NCBI GenBank assembly: GCA_015478945.1
Contig: JABUQX010148448.1
Span: 1 to 20,046, forward strand
Length of the DNA stretch: 20,046 nucleotides
Reading direction: 5' to 3'
From: Trachelipus rathkii
Lineage: Eukaryota; Arthropoda; Malacostraca; Isopoda; Trachelipodidae
Position numbers and translations under genes: made by a program. How positions within the stretch are numbered: position 1 is the stretch's first letter; each line of letters opens with the position of its first letter. Shown here in pieces: positions 1 through 9,350 of the stretch. The notes below the pieces were generated by a model. That model made no database searches. It was not told the origin of the DNA and saw only the letters and a list, made by a program, of their open reading frames with translations.

Positions 1-44
<44 letters not shown>

Positions 45-71
45 AAAAAAAAAAAAAAAAAAAAAAAAAAA
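1..71. repeat. Poly(A) run at the left edge
   Basis: Seventy-one bases that are all A except for a few C. It sits at the edge of the window and mirrors the poly(T) run at the other end, so it may be an assembly break, a genuine A-rich retrotransposon tail, or both. The next bases (72-102) are also A-rich and non-coding. Confidence 0.9.
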
Positions 72-102
72 CAACTAAAAACCGAATTAAAACCAAAAAC
101 CA

Positions 103-405
103 AAATAGAGGCAATTAATGTATTGGCAATGGCAGTAATCAGATTGTTTTGGAATTGTGGACTAATACCAGCATGAAATAAATACTCTAGACACAATAAC
201 AAGGAAACTTCTCCAAGCACACAAAATAATTTACAAGAATCAAGGCACAGCTCGTTTATACATCCCAAGAGATAAAGAAGGTATGTTAATGCCACATATA
301 GATTGAACCCACAAAAATGAAATAGTTGGATTAGCAGAATATATTGACCAATCCTGAGCTGTAATCAGAGTTCTCTCATCATTCAATTTCAAAAACCCCC
401 TTGTA
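103..405 (+). pseudogene. R4/Dong-type retrotransposon fragment, region between RT and endonuclease
   Basis: Broken coding sequence from the part of an R4/Dong-type polyprotein that follows the RT and precedes the RLE. Readable segments are AMAVIRLFWNCGLIP, then in another frame YQHEINTLDTITRKLLQAHK, ARLYIPRDKEGMLMPHID and THKNEIVGLAEYIDQ. The pattern (a VIRYSFGIVDW-like block, a TRKLL.AHK block, RLYI.R..GG) is characteristic of this clade, and the same blocks recur on the minus strand at 18550-18850. At least one frameshift and several stops (for example TGA after HID) show it is dead. Both ends are lost: the upstream flank is the A-rich run, and the protein appears to continue on the opposite strand (469-706). 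Confidence 0.75.
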
Positions 406-468
406 ATTGTCTTTATCGATTTTTCTTTGTTGCAAAGCCTTTGTTCAATACCTCTTTTTTAAAATGTT

Positions 469-706
469 AGGCATGTCTGTAACATGGGCTTCCTTTCTTG
501 TTTTTTATTTTTGTTTTCTTTAAAATTATAGTCCTTTCTTTGAGGTTTTTCTCATTCGATCCATTCTGTGTTCTTAAATTGATGTTAAATTCATGAAGGT
601 AGTCATTTGCCTTTTTTGTTATTGAAGTTGTTCCAGCCTTACAATCTTCATGTTTTTTTAACCTTCCAATGAATTTAGTTTCTTTTCCTTCTGGGGACGG
701 TGTAGC
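469..706 (-). pseudogene. Inverted continuation of the R4/Dong-type fragment
   Basis: On the minus strand this stretch reads openly for about 75 codons and is lysine-rich, with GKETKFIGRLKKHEDCKAG near its start. The minus-strand copy near 18540 has the matching run ECIEGKETKLTDWMV directly after a KKEIVGITE block, and the plus-strand fragment at 103-405 ends in the equivalent NEIVGLAEYI. So this piece is probably the next part of the same protein, now flipped relative to its upstream half. No start codon or catalytic motif is present. The flanks (406-468 and 707-735) show nothing else. The match rests on a short shared block, so confidence is moderate. Confidence 0.5.
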
Positions 707-735
707 ACCAAGAGTATCCTCAAGAGAGGTGTTAA

Positions 736-1122
736 AAAAAAGAAATTAAATGTTCTGATTGTGGTTATGACTGTAATCAAAAAGTACACTTAAAAACGCA
801 CATTCTTATGCATCAAATTATAAAAGATAAAAGAGATCAAAAGTGTTATATTATAGAAGTGGGAGTCCCAAATAATAACGTGGTGGCATATGAAAGAGAA
901 AAGGAGATAAAATATCAAAGACTCAAACACGAAATCAGAAGAATGTGGAACACCAATGACATCGTGGTGATTCCCATAGTAGTTGGAACGCTGGGTGTAA
1001 TAAAGAAGAGTCTTATAAAACATCTGGAGAAGCTCCCAGTATCTGTCAACACACTGGAACTGAGCTTAATGGTTGTACGAAAGAGCATTGCAATCTTGCG
1101 ACTTGTGTTAGGATTTGGGTAA
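736..1122 (+). CDS. Chimeric ORF: one C2H2 zinc finger fused in frame to an R4/Dong-type RLE C-terminus
   Basis: A single open frame of 128 codons. Codons at 748-813 encode a well-formed C2H2 finger (C-X2-C-X12-H-X3-H; KCSDCGYDCNQ then LKTHILMHQ). After two linker residues the frame enters the restriction-like endonuclease of an R4/Dong-type element: KDKRDQKCYIIEVGVPN, AYEREKEIKYQ, HEIRRMW, VVGTLGVIKKS and the family C-terminus RKSIAILRLVLGFG. The sister copy at 9535-9846 has RNRPDVVVKDKREQKCY, so this one begins just after the catalytic Pro-Asp and should lack nuclease activity; the second acidic residue (IIEV) and the YEREKE helix remain. There is no ATG before the finger, only 808 inside it. 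It is best read as a 5'-truncated retrotransposon copy (C0) inserted in a finger linker that happens to keep frame. Confidence 0.8.
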   Translation, partial: KKEIKCSDCGYDCNQKVHLKTHILMHQIIKDKRDQKCYIIEVGVPNNNVVAYEREKEIKYQRLKHEIRRMWNTNDIVVIPIVVGTLGVIKKSLIKHLEKLPVSVNTLELSLMVVRKSIAILRLVLGFG

Positions 1123-1228
1123 AAAATCTTTTTGGAATGTCCTTATGGTCAAGGTTTGACCACGGACACCTAAGATCTAAAGACCTATAGATCTTCTAAT
1201 AACCCCTTTAAAGGGAGAAAAGAAATTA
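1123..1228 (+). other. 3' UTR of R4/Dong-type copy C0
   Basis: About 105 bases between the stop of the endonuclease frame and the next finger. It carries CTAAGATCTAAAG (near 1170), a core also seen in the other two complete 3' UTRs as CAGATCTAAGG (about 5536) and CTAAGGTCTGAGG (minus strand, near 17265). Short self-complementary pieces are present: GGTCAA/TTGACC around 1146-1161 and AGATCT repeated 16 bases apart. It ends A-rich (GGGAGAAAAGAAATTA) directly before the finger start. Such 3' UTRs are what the RT of this superfamily is known to recognise; that role is inferred here. Confidence 0.65.
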
Positions 1229-1288
1229 CTTAAATGTTCTGGGTGTGGCTGTGTATAATCATAAGGAAGCTTAAAATTACGTATGCAT
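1223..1288 (+). pseudogene. Single decayed C2H2 zinc finger between two retrotransposon copies
   Basis: Reads KLLKCSGCGC, then after small deletions (two bases, then one) the rest of a finger: the VYNHKGSLKLRMH equivalent, with the first His of the pair changed to Arg. It is flanked upstream by the 3' end of copy C0 and downstream by a 70-base A-rich spacer and the 5' end of copy C1. It is one finger long, as expected if two insertions landed in consecutive linkers. Confidence 0.7.
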
Positions 1289-1358
1289 ACAGTGTCCCAG
1301 AGCGAAGAAACAACAAATTGAAATATGGAAAAAAATAAAATAAAAATACTTGCCAGGG

Positions 1359-1565
1359 GATCGGAAGGCCTGGTGCCGACCCTTCCCCATTGCTGGAGAT
1401 AGGTGAGGAGGGGCGGAGTTCCTCGGAGCGCAGCAAGTGATCTCTTCAAGTAACGGGATCCAAGAAGGATCCAACAGCAGATAAAACAGACCTTCCACTA
1501 AGTGGGTTGTCAGGTAGGTGTAATACCGACCCCAATCTACAAGAACCATCCAAAAGTAAAAGATG
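1359..1565 (+). other. 5' UTR of copy C1
   Basis: A GC-richer stretch than its surroundings with no long open frame. It aligns with 5702-5800: ATCGGAAG at both starts, CATTG then GGAGA, AGGT.AG.. and GAGC.CA. Conservation at the nucleotide level without a frame suggests an untranslated or RNA-structured 5' end (in the related R2 family this region can be a ribozyme; that is not shown here). A repeated GGATCC (about 1457 and 1468) lies at its end. Confidence 0.55.
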
Positions 1566-2860
1566 TTACACCTCTAATCTTCGAGGAGGAAAAAAAGATT
1601 CAATGATCTGAGGAAGAAAAACTTGAAATTTTGTGGTGCTGTACATATAGTAGCCATAATAAATTTCCAAAAAGAAGTACTCTATAAAGAACAAAAGAAA
1701 TGCTATTAAAAAGAGCAATAGTAGATAAAAGAAAAATATAAACAACACCAAGTAGTAGATTCAGTAGCATAGCTACTAATATTAGAATCGGAAAAACTCC
1801 AATAACTGAAGAACAGATAAAGCAGATTAAAAAAGAAGTGAATGAATATCTTGAGGGAAAGAATATATGTGAAGACAAATGGATTTGGACATACGAAAGG
1901 AATGAATTTTTAATGGAAAGTTATTTTATTGGAGAATTTATACCAAGAAAAGCAAACATGAGTGAAATATGGAAGTGGGTGGTGAAAGAAAAAATATTCT
2001 CCAAATAATTTCATGGAATATCGGTTCGGAGAAGTTTATGATCAAGTTACTAGAAAGCAAATGGTTAGTCAAAAACAAGTAATTCTGAATTATGTAAAAG
2101 ACAGAAAGAGCCAGGAACAAAGAAAAACGAAAGCTACACTTACCATCTTATGAAGAAATTGAATTAATAAAAGGGAAAGAATTAAACATAGTTGAAAATG
2201 AGTTAGAATTAACAACTAAAATGGTAGAAGAAATGAGAACGCCAAGAAAATACAAGATTACTCAGTAAATGGAAAGAAAAGGGAAATGAAAACTGCCATT
2301 ATACCAGAAAAAGAAAAAATACATATGATGTCAGAAATGAATTGTAATATAGAAGAAAAGGTAGAACAGGAAGAAGAGAAACCAGAAAAATTTGAAATGA
2401 TAGTTTACATTGAAAAATATGTGAATCTGGGAAATGAGGTCCAAGAATCGGGAGAAAGTAGGCAAAGTAGTGAAGATGAAATAACTTATATGGATGATGA
2501 AGTAGAAACAAATCCAGATGAGGAACAGATAAATAATGAAAGAGAAAATGAAAGAATTGTCGAAATTCAAAATCAATGCAAGAAGAACCAAATAACAATG
2601 ACGGAATGGTAGAAGAATTGCTAGTCAAAATATTACATTATAGAGAGGAGGACATACATCTAGGAATAGAAAAAAGATTAAGAATAAACAAGATTAGTAA
2701 TTACTGGTTACTAAATAAATATACAGGAATTGCTGACAAAATACTGCCCCGTATTATACCACCAAATTGTGATATTACTGAAATAAACCGGTTATATTAT
2801 GCTCCTGCTAGAGCAATAGCTGACACATTAGGAGTTAAACCAGGGAAACTATAAGAACAA
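1566..2860 (+). pseudogene. C1 N-terminal region: possible zinc finger, conserved domain, acidic stretch and pre-RT
   Basis: Broken coding sequence in several frames. At about 1640-1700 a Cys/Ser-rich run followed by KFPKRSTL may be the remains of the N-terminal C2H2 finger typical of RLE elements. From 1752 comes RFSSIATNIRIGKTPITEEQ, repeated in copy C2 at about 6105 as RFSSIATNIKKGKTFISED, then WIWTYERNEFLMESYFIG and MSEIWKWVV. This matches the conserved W-T-x-E-x-N block upstream of R4/Dong RTs. At 2286-2612 the product is very acidic and lacks recognisable motifs. At 2576-2854 it reads KILHYREEDIHLGIEKRLRI through INRLYYAPARAIADTLGV, the conserved pre-RT (N-R-L-x-Y-A-x-A). The function of these domains is probably nucleic-acid and target binding, by analogy. 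Confidence 0.65.
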
Positions 2861-2869
2861 ATAGAACTA

Positions 2870-4500
2870 AGCAAAGAGAAATGAAACCACCCTGGAAAAT
2901 TAGACTGGATAAAGAAATAGCATATCTGAGAAGAGAAATATCAATATTATCTGCATTTCAAAATAGTGAAGTTGCTGCTACCACCACAAGGGTGAAAATG
3001 GTGACCCACTTGTTCATGCAATAGGAAGAAGGAAACATACTAGCTGCAAAGGTTAAAAAAGGACATGAAAAAACAGAATAGAATATTTAGAGAGGACCCA
3101 GCAAAACTCTATAGAATTAAGAAAGGATATGATTAAAGTAGAAAAACCACCACCTAAAGAAGAAATTGATAAATTTTGGAAGGAGATTTATGAAAGTGAA
3201 GTTAACCCTAATAATGAGACTGATTGGAAAAGAGAATTGATAGACAATCCCCAAATAACAGTGATTATACCAATGGAAGGTGGAAGAATTACAGAAAATG
3301 AATTAAAAAGGACTATTAAAAGGAGTGGAAGTGGGAAAGTACCAGGGAAAGATCAAGTACTTAATAATGTATGGTTAAAGAAATTAAAAGTACTAATAAA
3401 ACCTCTATCAGAAAGTTTTAACAAGCTAGTAGAAAAACAAGAAGAAGAAATCCCAGAATGGCTCACTAATTGAATTACAACATTAATACCAAAGAATGAG
3501 GAAACGGAATTGCCTAGCAAATACCGCCCTATCACTTGTTTACCAACCATATATAAAATACTAACTGCAGTCATGATGAAAAGGGTAACAACACACCTAG
3601 AAGCAAACAACATAATTAATGAAGAACAAAAAGGATGCAGTAAAGGAAGTTATGGAACAGAGGATCATTTATTAATAAACAAGATGATGATGGAAAATAG
3701 TAGGAGAGGGCAGAAACATCTCAGTATAGTATGGATCAATTACAAGAAATCATATGATAGCGTCCCTCATAAGTGGATTAAGGAAGTATTGAGGATTTAC
3801 AGAGTTAATGAGCTGGTTGTAAACTTCATAGATGTAGCAATGAGGAAATGGAAGACAGATCTGATATTACCGTACGAAAGAGGTGAAATAAAAATAGAGG
3901 GAATAAAAATAAAAAGGGGTATATTTTAGGGGGACTATTTCCCCGTTATTTTTATTGGCTCTCAACCCCCAAAACACACTAATAAATAATTTGGAAAATG
4001 GATATAGGATTAAGTCGATGAGAGAAAAAAAAGGGAAAGAAAATATCACACCTTTTTTATATGGATGACAAAATTATATGCTTTGAATAAAAAGGAACCA
4101 GAAAAACAGGTAGAGGTTGTGAAACGATATTCTAGAGACATATGTATGGAATTTGGGTTGGATAAGTGTGCATTTGTAAGTAAAAAAAGGGAAGAACAGA
4201 AACTGGTAATATAAGGATAAATGATACAGGAACTAGAATAAGGTAATACCTAGGAATAGAAGAATCCGACGAAATAGAATCAAAAAAGATGAAAGAAAAA
4301 ATAAAAGAATGTATCAAAAGAATGAAAAGTTCTTTAGAATCCGAGTTGAAACCAAGAAATAAAACAGTAGCCATAAGAACACTGGCAGTCCCCTTCCTCG
4401 CGTACAGTTTCTGTATAATAGATTTGCTCCAATATGAAATCAATGGTATCGACGTAAAAAACAGAAAAATGCTACATTTATGTACCTAGAAATGAAGGAG
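2870..4500 (+). pseudogene. C1 reverse transcriptase and post-RT region
   Basis: From 2881, KPPWKIRLDKEIAYLRREIS is the basic P-P-W-K pre-RT helix of the clade. Between 3129 and 3926 one frame is open for 266 codons apart from a single TGA at 3471 (LTN*ITTLIPKNEE; elsewhere Trp). RT motifs in order: KVPGKDQVLNNVWLKKL (motif 0/1), KYRPITCLP, NEEQKGCSKGSYGTEDHLL, motif A VWINYKKSYDSVPH with the catalytic Asp replaced by Asn, motif B GIF*GD with a TAG at 3927 where Gln is expected, and motif C FYMDD intact at 4058-4069. Downstream, YLGIEESDEIESKKM and KTVAIRTLAVPFLAYSF are the post-RT blocks. The enzyme would have copied its own RNA at the nicked target; this copy cannot. Confidence 0.85.
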
Positions 4501-4803
4501 GAATTGGGGTTCCACAAATAGACAGAATATATAAAACGGAAATTATAGGTAAAAGTTAATATCTAGAAAGTAGAAAATATAAGTTGATGAAATGGGCTTA
4601 TGAACATGAGACAAAGAGCCCCACAGCAACATCGAATACAAAAAAAAAAAAAGAGAAGGATTATTTGGAAGGAGTAGAGATTTGGACAGAGGAATTTAGA
4701 GAGACCACCAGATGTAGGAAAGAAAATATAGGATCTGAATGGCAAGTATAAATTAACAAGAACAAATAATATCAAATGGAAGGAGCATGTATGTGGGGAA
4801 CAT

Positions 4804-5520
4804 TTTAGAATGGAAGTGCTAGAACAAATTTATATAGATAAGGAACATACATTACAACCACTAACTGGAGGATATTTAAGAATAGAAGATGAAAGAACAT
4901 TAATAGCAGCACAGGACCAGATCTTAAGAACGAACTGGTTCAGAAAAAAATATAGAGAAGGAAGAAACCACAGAAAAGTGTGGAATGTGTAAGGAAAAAG
5001 TGATGAGAGTGAACCATATTTTGACGGGATGCGAAACACTGCTACGAATGGGTATGATTCACATAAAGTTATGCCAGAAATATAACTTAAATAGAAACAG
5101 ACCAATATTGGTATCACCAACCTGCAACATTAATGGAAAACGAGGAAGCCATGATCTTTTGTGACCATACAATACCAACATCAATACCCACACCACATAA
5201 CCGACCAGATATAGTAATAAATGAAAAAGGAACAAAAAAGTGCATGATAATAGAGATCGGAATAAGTAGCGATAATAGAATAACTTTATATGAAAGGGAA
5301 AAGGAAATAAAATGTGTAAAACTGAAATATGAAATAAGAATAATGTGGGGGATGGAGGATGTTGAAATTGTACTGACAGTTATTGGAGCGACAGGAGTGG
5401 TAAAGAAAAGTATGACTACATATTCAAAAAAAACTACCTAACATCATGGTTAAGGATATAGTCATAGAGGTGATCAGAAAGAGCCTAGCAATTTTAAGAC
5501 TCGTGCTAGGGGGTACCTAA
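4804..5520 (+). pseudogene. C1 CCHC knuckle and restriction-like endonuclease (PD-(D/E)xK type)
   Basis: The C-terminal part of the polyprotein. RTLIAAQDQILRTNWF (about 4890-4940) is the block just before the CCHC. After a +1 shift, CGMCKEKVMRVNHILTGC (about 4985-5035) is a C-X2-C-X8-H-X4-C knuckle. From 5133 the frame reads ENEEAMIFCDHTIPT, HNRPDIVINEKGTKKC, MIIEIGIS, LYEREKEIKC, YEIRIMWGM and VIGATGVVKKS. Pro-Asp lies at 5205-5210, and the second acid in IIEI with Lys in the YEREKE helix completes the usual RLE signature. A frameshift near 5430 moves the C-terminus (VIRKSLAILRLVLGG, stop 5518-5520) into another frame. In the living element this domain would nick the target DNA. Confidence 0.85.
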
Positions 5521-5620
5521 AAATCCTTCATCCCACAGATCTAAGGCATAAGACCCTGGATGAAGGATTAAAATCTCTAAATAGAGAGAAATTATTTTTA
5601 AAACATGTTAAAAATAAAAT
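5521..5620 (+). other. C1 3' UTR with a 12-bp perfect hairpin
   Basis: AATCCTTCATCC at 5522-5533 pairs perfectly with GGATGAAGGATT at 5558-5569 around a 24-base loop holding the shared core AGATCTAAGG. The rest is A/T-rich (TAGAGAGAAATTATTTTT and AAAATAAAA) and runs into the finger start TTAAATGTTCTGAG. Length from stop to finger (about 100 bases) matches copy C0 (about 109) and the minus-strand copy (about 118). It is probably the RNA element the RT recognises. Confidence 0.65.
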
Positions 5621-5621
5621 T

Positions 5622-5699
5622 AAATGTTCTGAGTGTGACTATGAGTTTAATCATAAAGGACACCTAAAATCGCACTTTCTTGCGCATCAAAATATAGTA
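5622..5699 (+). pseudogene. Single intact-looking C2H2 zinc finger between copies C1 and C2
   Basis: One complete finger, C-X2-C-X12-H-X3-H: KCSECDYEFNHKGHLKSHF then LAHQNIV, stop at 5700. The stop falls within 3 bases of the 5' end of copy C2, so the finger is cut off in its linker by the insertion. Its upstream flank is the C1 3' UTR. It lacks its own start and neighbours, so it is a target-site remnant and not a gene. Confidence 0.8.
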
Positions 5700-5701
5700 T
5701 A

Positions 5702-8160
5702 AATCGGAAGTCGTGGTGACTGACTTTCATCATTGGGAGAGAGAGGTAAGAGATGACGGAACTCAGATGAGCTCATCAACCTATCCCCCGAAAACAGAAA
5801 TCAAAATCAAACCTAAAATGGTTTGAGAGCCATTAAGACCCAGGCTCGACTTTTTCCATTTGAGTATTCGACAAATCCCTATTCATCAGAAGACCAATCA
5901 GACAGGAAAAATCATGACCCCAACAATCGTAGAGGTGCATTTAGAATGTCTTATACTGTCTGTCTATATAGTCTGAAATATTTTGGTGTATCACAAGTTG
6001 CAGACATGAAGCATTCCCAAAAAAAGACAAACAGGAGAGCAAGAAATATGCTCAAAAAAGAAACATCACAGATCAGGAAAAACTTTAGAAAATTTCAGAT
6101 ATGAGATTCTCAAGCATCGCTACCAATATAAAGAAGGGAAAGACTTTCATTAGTGAGGATCAGATAGCACAAATTGAAAAAGTAGTATATGATAATAATA
6201 ATAGGAGTAATAGATGATTGGGAACGAGAAGATTAACTGTGCTTAGTAGAGAGGTGGACTTGGACTACGGAGAAAAACGAATATAAAATGTGCAATTATG
6301 TTGGAGAACTTCTGCCAGAAAAGAAGAACAAGTCAGAATTTGGAAATACGTAACAGAAAAGAAAGAAATAAATGCTAGTGACTGTATGGAATATAAATTT
6401 AGAGAATAATATAACCAAATAAATAGAAAAAGGATTAATAGTCAAAAACAGGTCATTTTTAATTATAATAAAGAAAGAAAGATGGAAAAAGAAAAACAAG
6501 GCTACCCTTCCAACGAATGAAGATTTAAGAAAAATTAAAGAGAGGGCTAGAAATATAGTAAGAGAATGAATTGCAGCTTAACACGGAAATAATTGATAAA
6601 ATAAAACAAATGTCAGAAGAATCTTTATATTATACAAAGAGTAAAAAGTGTGAAAGAAAGCACACAGGAAATAGGAAATAGAATACAGATGGTGATTACA
6701 AAAAAAAACGAGGAATAAGAATGGAAAACCTGGATGACGCATCGCCCCTCAAAATTAGCAACCACCAGTCGGTGGAAGAAGACCAAAAGGAAATCCAAGA
6801 GGGTGAAGAAAGAACAATAGAAACGAGCCTATACGAAGAACCGATAGGTTTAACTGAAAGAGTTCCCAAGCAATGAAAGTCTAGAAAATGTAAGCTAAGA
6901 TCCAATACAAGTTCTTTCAAACATCAGTAACCACGAGGAAGATAATGAGAATCTGGATTGAAATGAGGAAACAATATTCACAAGAAAACAAATAGGTGAA
7001 ATGTTACAGAAATTGCTGATTGCAGAGAGAAAAATCTATTGATAAGAGGTTTAAAATAAAAAAAGATACACAACTGGCACAAATTGAACAAGAATATAGG
7101 GTTAGCCAATAGAGCATTAGCTATAATATTGCCACTTGATTGTGATATTAGAGAGTTAAATAGACATTATTATGCAACGGCAAGAGCCATATCAGATGTT
7201 ATGGATGCTGGAGTAATTAAAGAAACAAAGAAAAGAACGAATTAGAAAACCACCTTGGAAATTTAGATTAAAGAAAGAGGTACTAAAAATAAGAGGGCAA
7301 ATCTCAATATTAACAGCCTATCAAAGAAAAGAAATAAGATTGGAGATTACTAAGAGACAAGCAGAGAATATGATTAGAAAAGGAAGAGTAAGTAATTCAA
7401 GGCAACAAAATAGTACATGGCATTGTTAAGGAAAAAATAAATCTGGCAGCTAAGAGTAAAAAACTGGCAAGATATGAAATGAATGAAAAAAAAAACTCAA
7501 AACAGAATGTTTAATCAAGACCAATGAAGATTATATAGAGAATCGAGAGATGACAAAAAAAAAGGAGGAAATAGAACAATTTTGGGAAAATATCTATGAG
7601 GACTATAGAGAGCACAATACTCGAGCAGATTGAAAAAAGTGAAATTGTTAACAGTCAAATAATAAAGAACGCAAATAGAATAAGATTTACAAATGTAGTG
7701 CAGACGGAAGTAAGGCAAGTTATAAAAAAATTTGGTAGTTAGAAGGCCCCAGGACCTGATAGAGTTCATAATGCATGGCTAAAGAAAGTTACAACTCTTA
7801 TGGAACCACTTGTGAAATGCGTGAACAGATTAATGGAAGGGGAAGATCCCCTGCCGGAGTAGCTAACGACTGGAGATGCAATCTTTATTCCAAAATCAAT
7901 GGAAACTAAAATTCCATCTAAATATAGACCGGTATCGTGCCTTCCTACTGTATACAGAACATTAACTGGAGTAATTTCAAACAATATATGAGCATACTGA
8001 GACCAACAACATAAATTAAGAACAAAGAAGTTGTATTAGAAATGCATATGGAGCTAAAGATCAATTATTAATTAACAAAATGGTTATGGAAAACCGTAGG
8101 CAAAATTGAAAACATCTCGTGTATGGCTTGGATTGATATAAGGCTTTTGATAATGTTCCT
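5702..8160 (+). mobile_element. R4/Dong-type copy C2: intact 5' end, broken inside the RT
   Basis: Begins with AATCGGAAG and a 5' UTR alignable to C1 (CATTGGGAGAGAGAGGTAAG at about 5732). From 5823 a 93-codon frame includes CLYSLKYFGVSQVADMKHS (about 5960), possibly the N-terminal finger with one Cys lost. Then come RFSSIATNIKKGKTFISED, WTWTTEKNEYKMCNYVGE in a shifted frame, an acidic stretch (about 6720-6960), the pre-RT (LNRHYYATARAISDVM, about 7155-7200), RKPPWKFRLKKEVLKIRGQ (about 7240) and the RT: EEIEQFWENIYEDYREHNT, KAPGPDRVHNAWLKKVTTL, PSKYRPVSCLPTVYRTLTG, then a decayed YGAKDQLLINKMVMEN and motif A as far as KAFDNVP. At 8160 it jumps into another copy (C3). It carries many stops and frameshifts and is dead. 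Confidence 0.8.
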
Positions 8161-9347
8161 CCAAGAAAAGAGGATATTGAGAGATTCTGGAAAAACATCT
8201 ATGAAAATGAATGACATAACAATGAATAGTATTGGAAGGAAGAAATAATAAATGATTCGCAAATAAATGGCATTTATGAAATGAAATTTGGAAGAGTAAG
8301 TCAAAAAGAAGTAAATAATTCCTCGTAAAGTTTAATAATTTTAAAGCACCTGGACCTGATAAAGTTCAGAATGTATGTTTAAGGAAGGTCACAGCACTTA
8401 CCAGCCCCCTTGCAAAATGTTTAAAGAAGTTGATAGATGGAAGAGAAACCATTCCAGAATAGTTGACAATAGGAGACGCTAACATCATACCAAAATCTGA
8501 TGAAACTAAAAATATAACAAAATACAGACCTATAACATGTTTAACACCTACCATGTACAAAACTCTGACGGCAATAATAGCATCTAGAATATGCAAACAT
8601 GAAGAAAACAATAATATAATAAACGAAGAACAGAAAGGGTGCATCAGAAATAGTATGGGCACAAAAGAGCAATTATTGATCAACAAAATGATTCTTGAAA
8701 ATAGTAGAAAGAACCAGAAACATCTAAGCATTGCCTGGATAGATTATAAGAAAGCATATGATAGTGTTCCCCACAACTGGATAATAGAAGTATTAAAAAT
8801 ATACAAAATAAATAAAAAAAATAGTAGATTTTGTAAAAGAAGGAAAGAGACAATGGAGGGTCGATTTAAAACTAAAATATGAAAGGGGACTGATTGAAGT
8901 GGAAAAAATCAACATAAAAAGCGGTATCTTCCAGGGGAATTAGTTATCGCCACTGCTCTTCATTTTCACCATTAACCTTTTTAGCAATCGAATAAATTGC
9001 AAAATGGATATAGAATTAACGCACGTAACGAGAAATCAAGCAAAGTAATTTCACACCTGTTTTATTTGAATGACTTAAAATTATATGCCCCAAACAGACA
9101 AGAGACAATCAAGCAGGTAGAGTTAGTGAAGTTCTCCGAAGAGATATGTGTGGAGTTTGGTCTGTATAAATGTTTTCCTTACTCAGGAAAGTAAGAAGAA
9201 CGGAGAATGAGAACATCACGATAGACGATACCATCATGAGGCAACTGGAGCAAGAAAATACTTATAAATATCTAGGAGTGGAGGAATCGGAAAAGGTGGA
9301 ATGTAAGTTGATTAGAAACTAGGAATAGAATATTTAGAAAGAACCAA
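8161..9347 (+). mobile_element. R4/Dong-type copy C3: RT and start of post-RT
   Basis: Starts at PPRKEDIERFWKNIYENE, which in C1 (3144 on) is upstream of the RT, yet here it follows the motif A of C2; the shared Pro codons suggest joining at microhomology. From 8463 to 8882 the frame is open: KYRPITCLTPTMYKTLTAI, NEEQKGCIRNSMGTKEQLL, and an intact motif A AWIDYKKAYDSVPHNW. Motif B follows as GIFQGN*LSPLLF (about 8923-8962). Motif C, at 9056-9078, reads HLFYLNDLK, with the first Asp of YxDD changed to Asn. YKYLGVEESEKVECKLI (about 9264-9315) is the start of the post-RT. It ends abruptly at about 9347 in the middle of a zinc finger. This is the best preserved RT core in the window. Confidence 0.8.
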
Positions 9348-9350
9348 AGC

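Larger units (their letters stand above)
1359..5620 (+). mobile_element. R4/Dong-type non-LTR retrotransposon, nearly full-length decayed copy C1
   Basis: A roughly 4.26 kb copy spanning 5' UTR, N-terminal region, pre-RT, RT, post-RT, CCHC plus restriction-like endonuclease, and a 100-base 3' UTR. The start is placed at GATCGGAAG because the same sequence (AATCGGAAG) begins copy C2 at 5702 and the following 60 bases align between the two. The end is placed where zinc-finger coding sequence resumes. A PPWK.RL...I block before the RT, the KYRPITCLP, NEEQKGC and WI-YKK-YDSVP motifs of the RT, and a C-terminal CCHC/PD-type endonuclease instead of an N-terminal APE endonuclease all point to the R4/Dong clade of RLE-bearing elements. 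Frameshifts and stops are numerous, so it is inactive. Confidence 0.85.

Noticed and set aside
2286..2612. 108-codon acidic open frame as a separate gene
   Set aside because: It lies in the middle of copy C1 between its conserved N-terminal block and the pre-RT, and C2 has an acidic stretch in the same place. It is part of the retrotransposon polyprotein.
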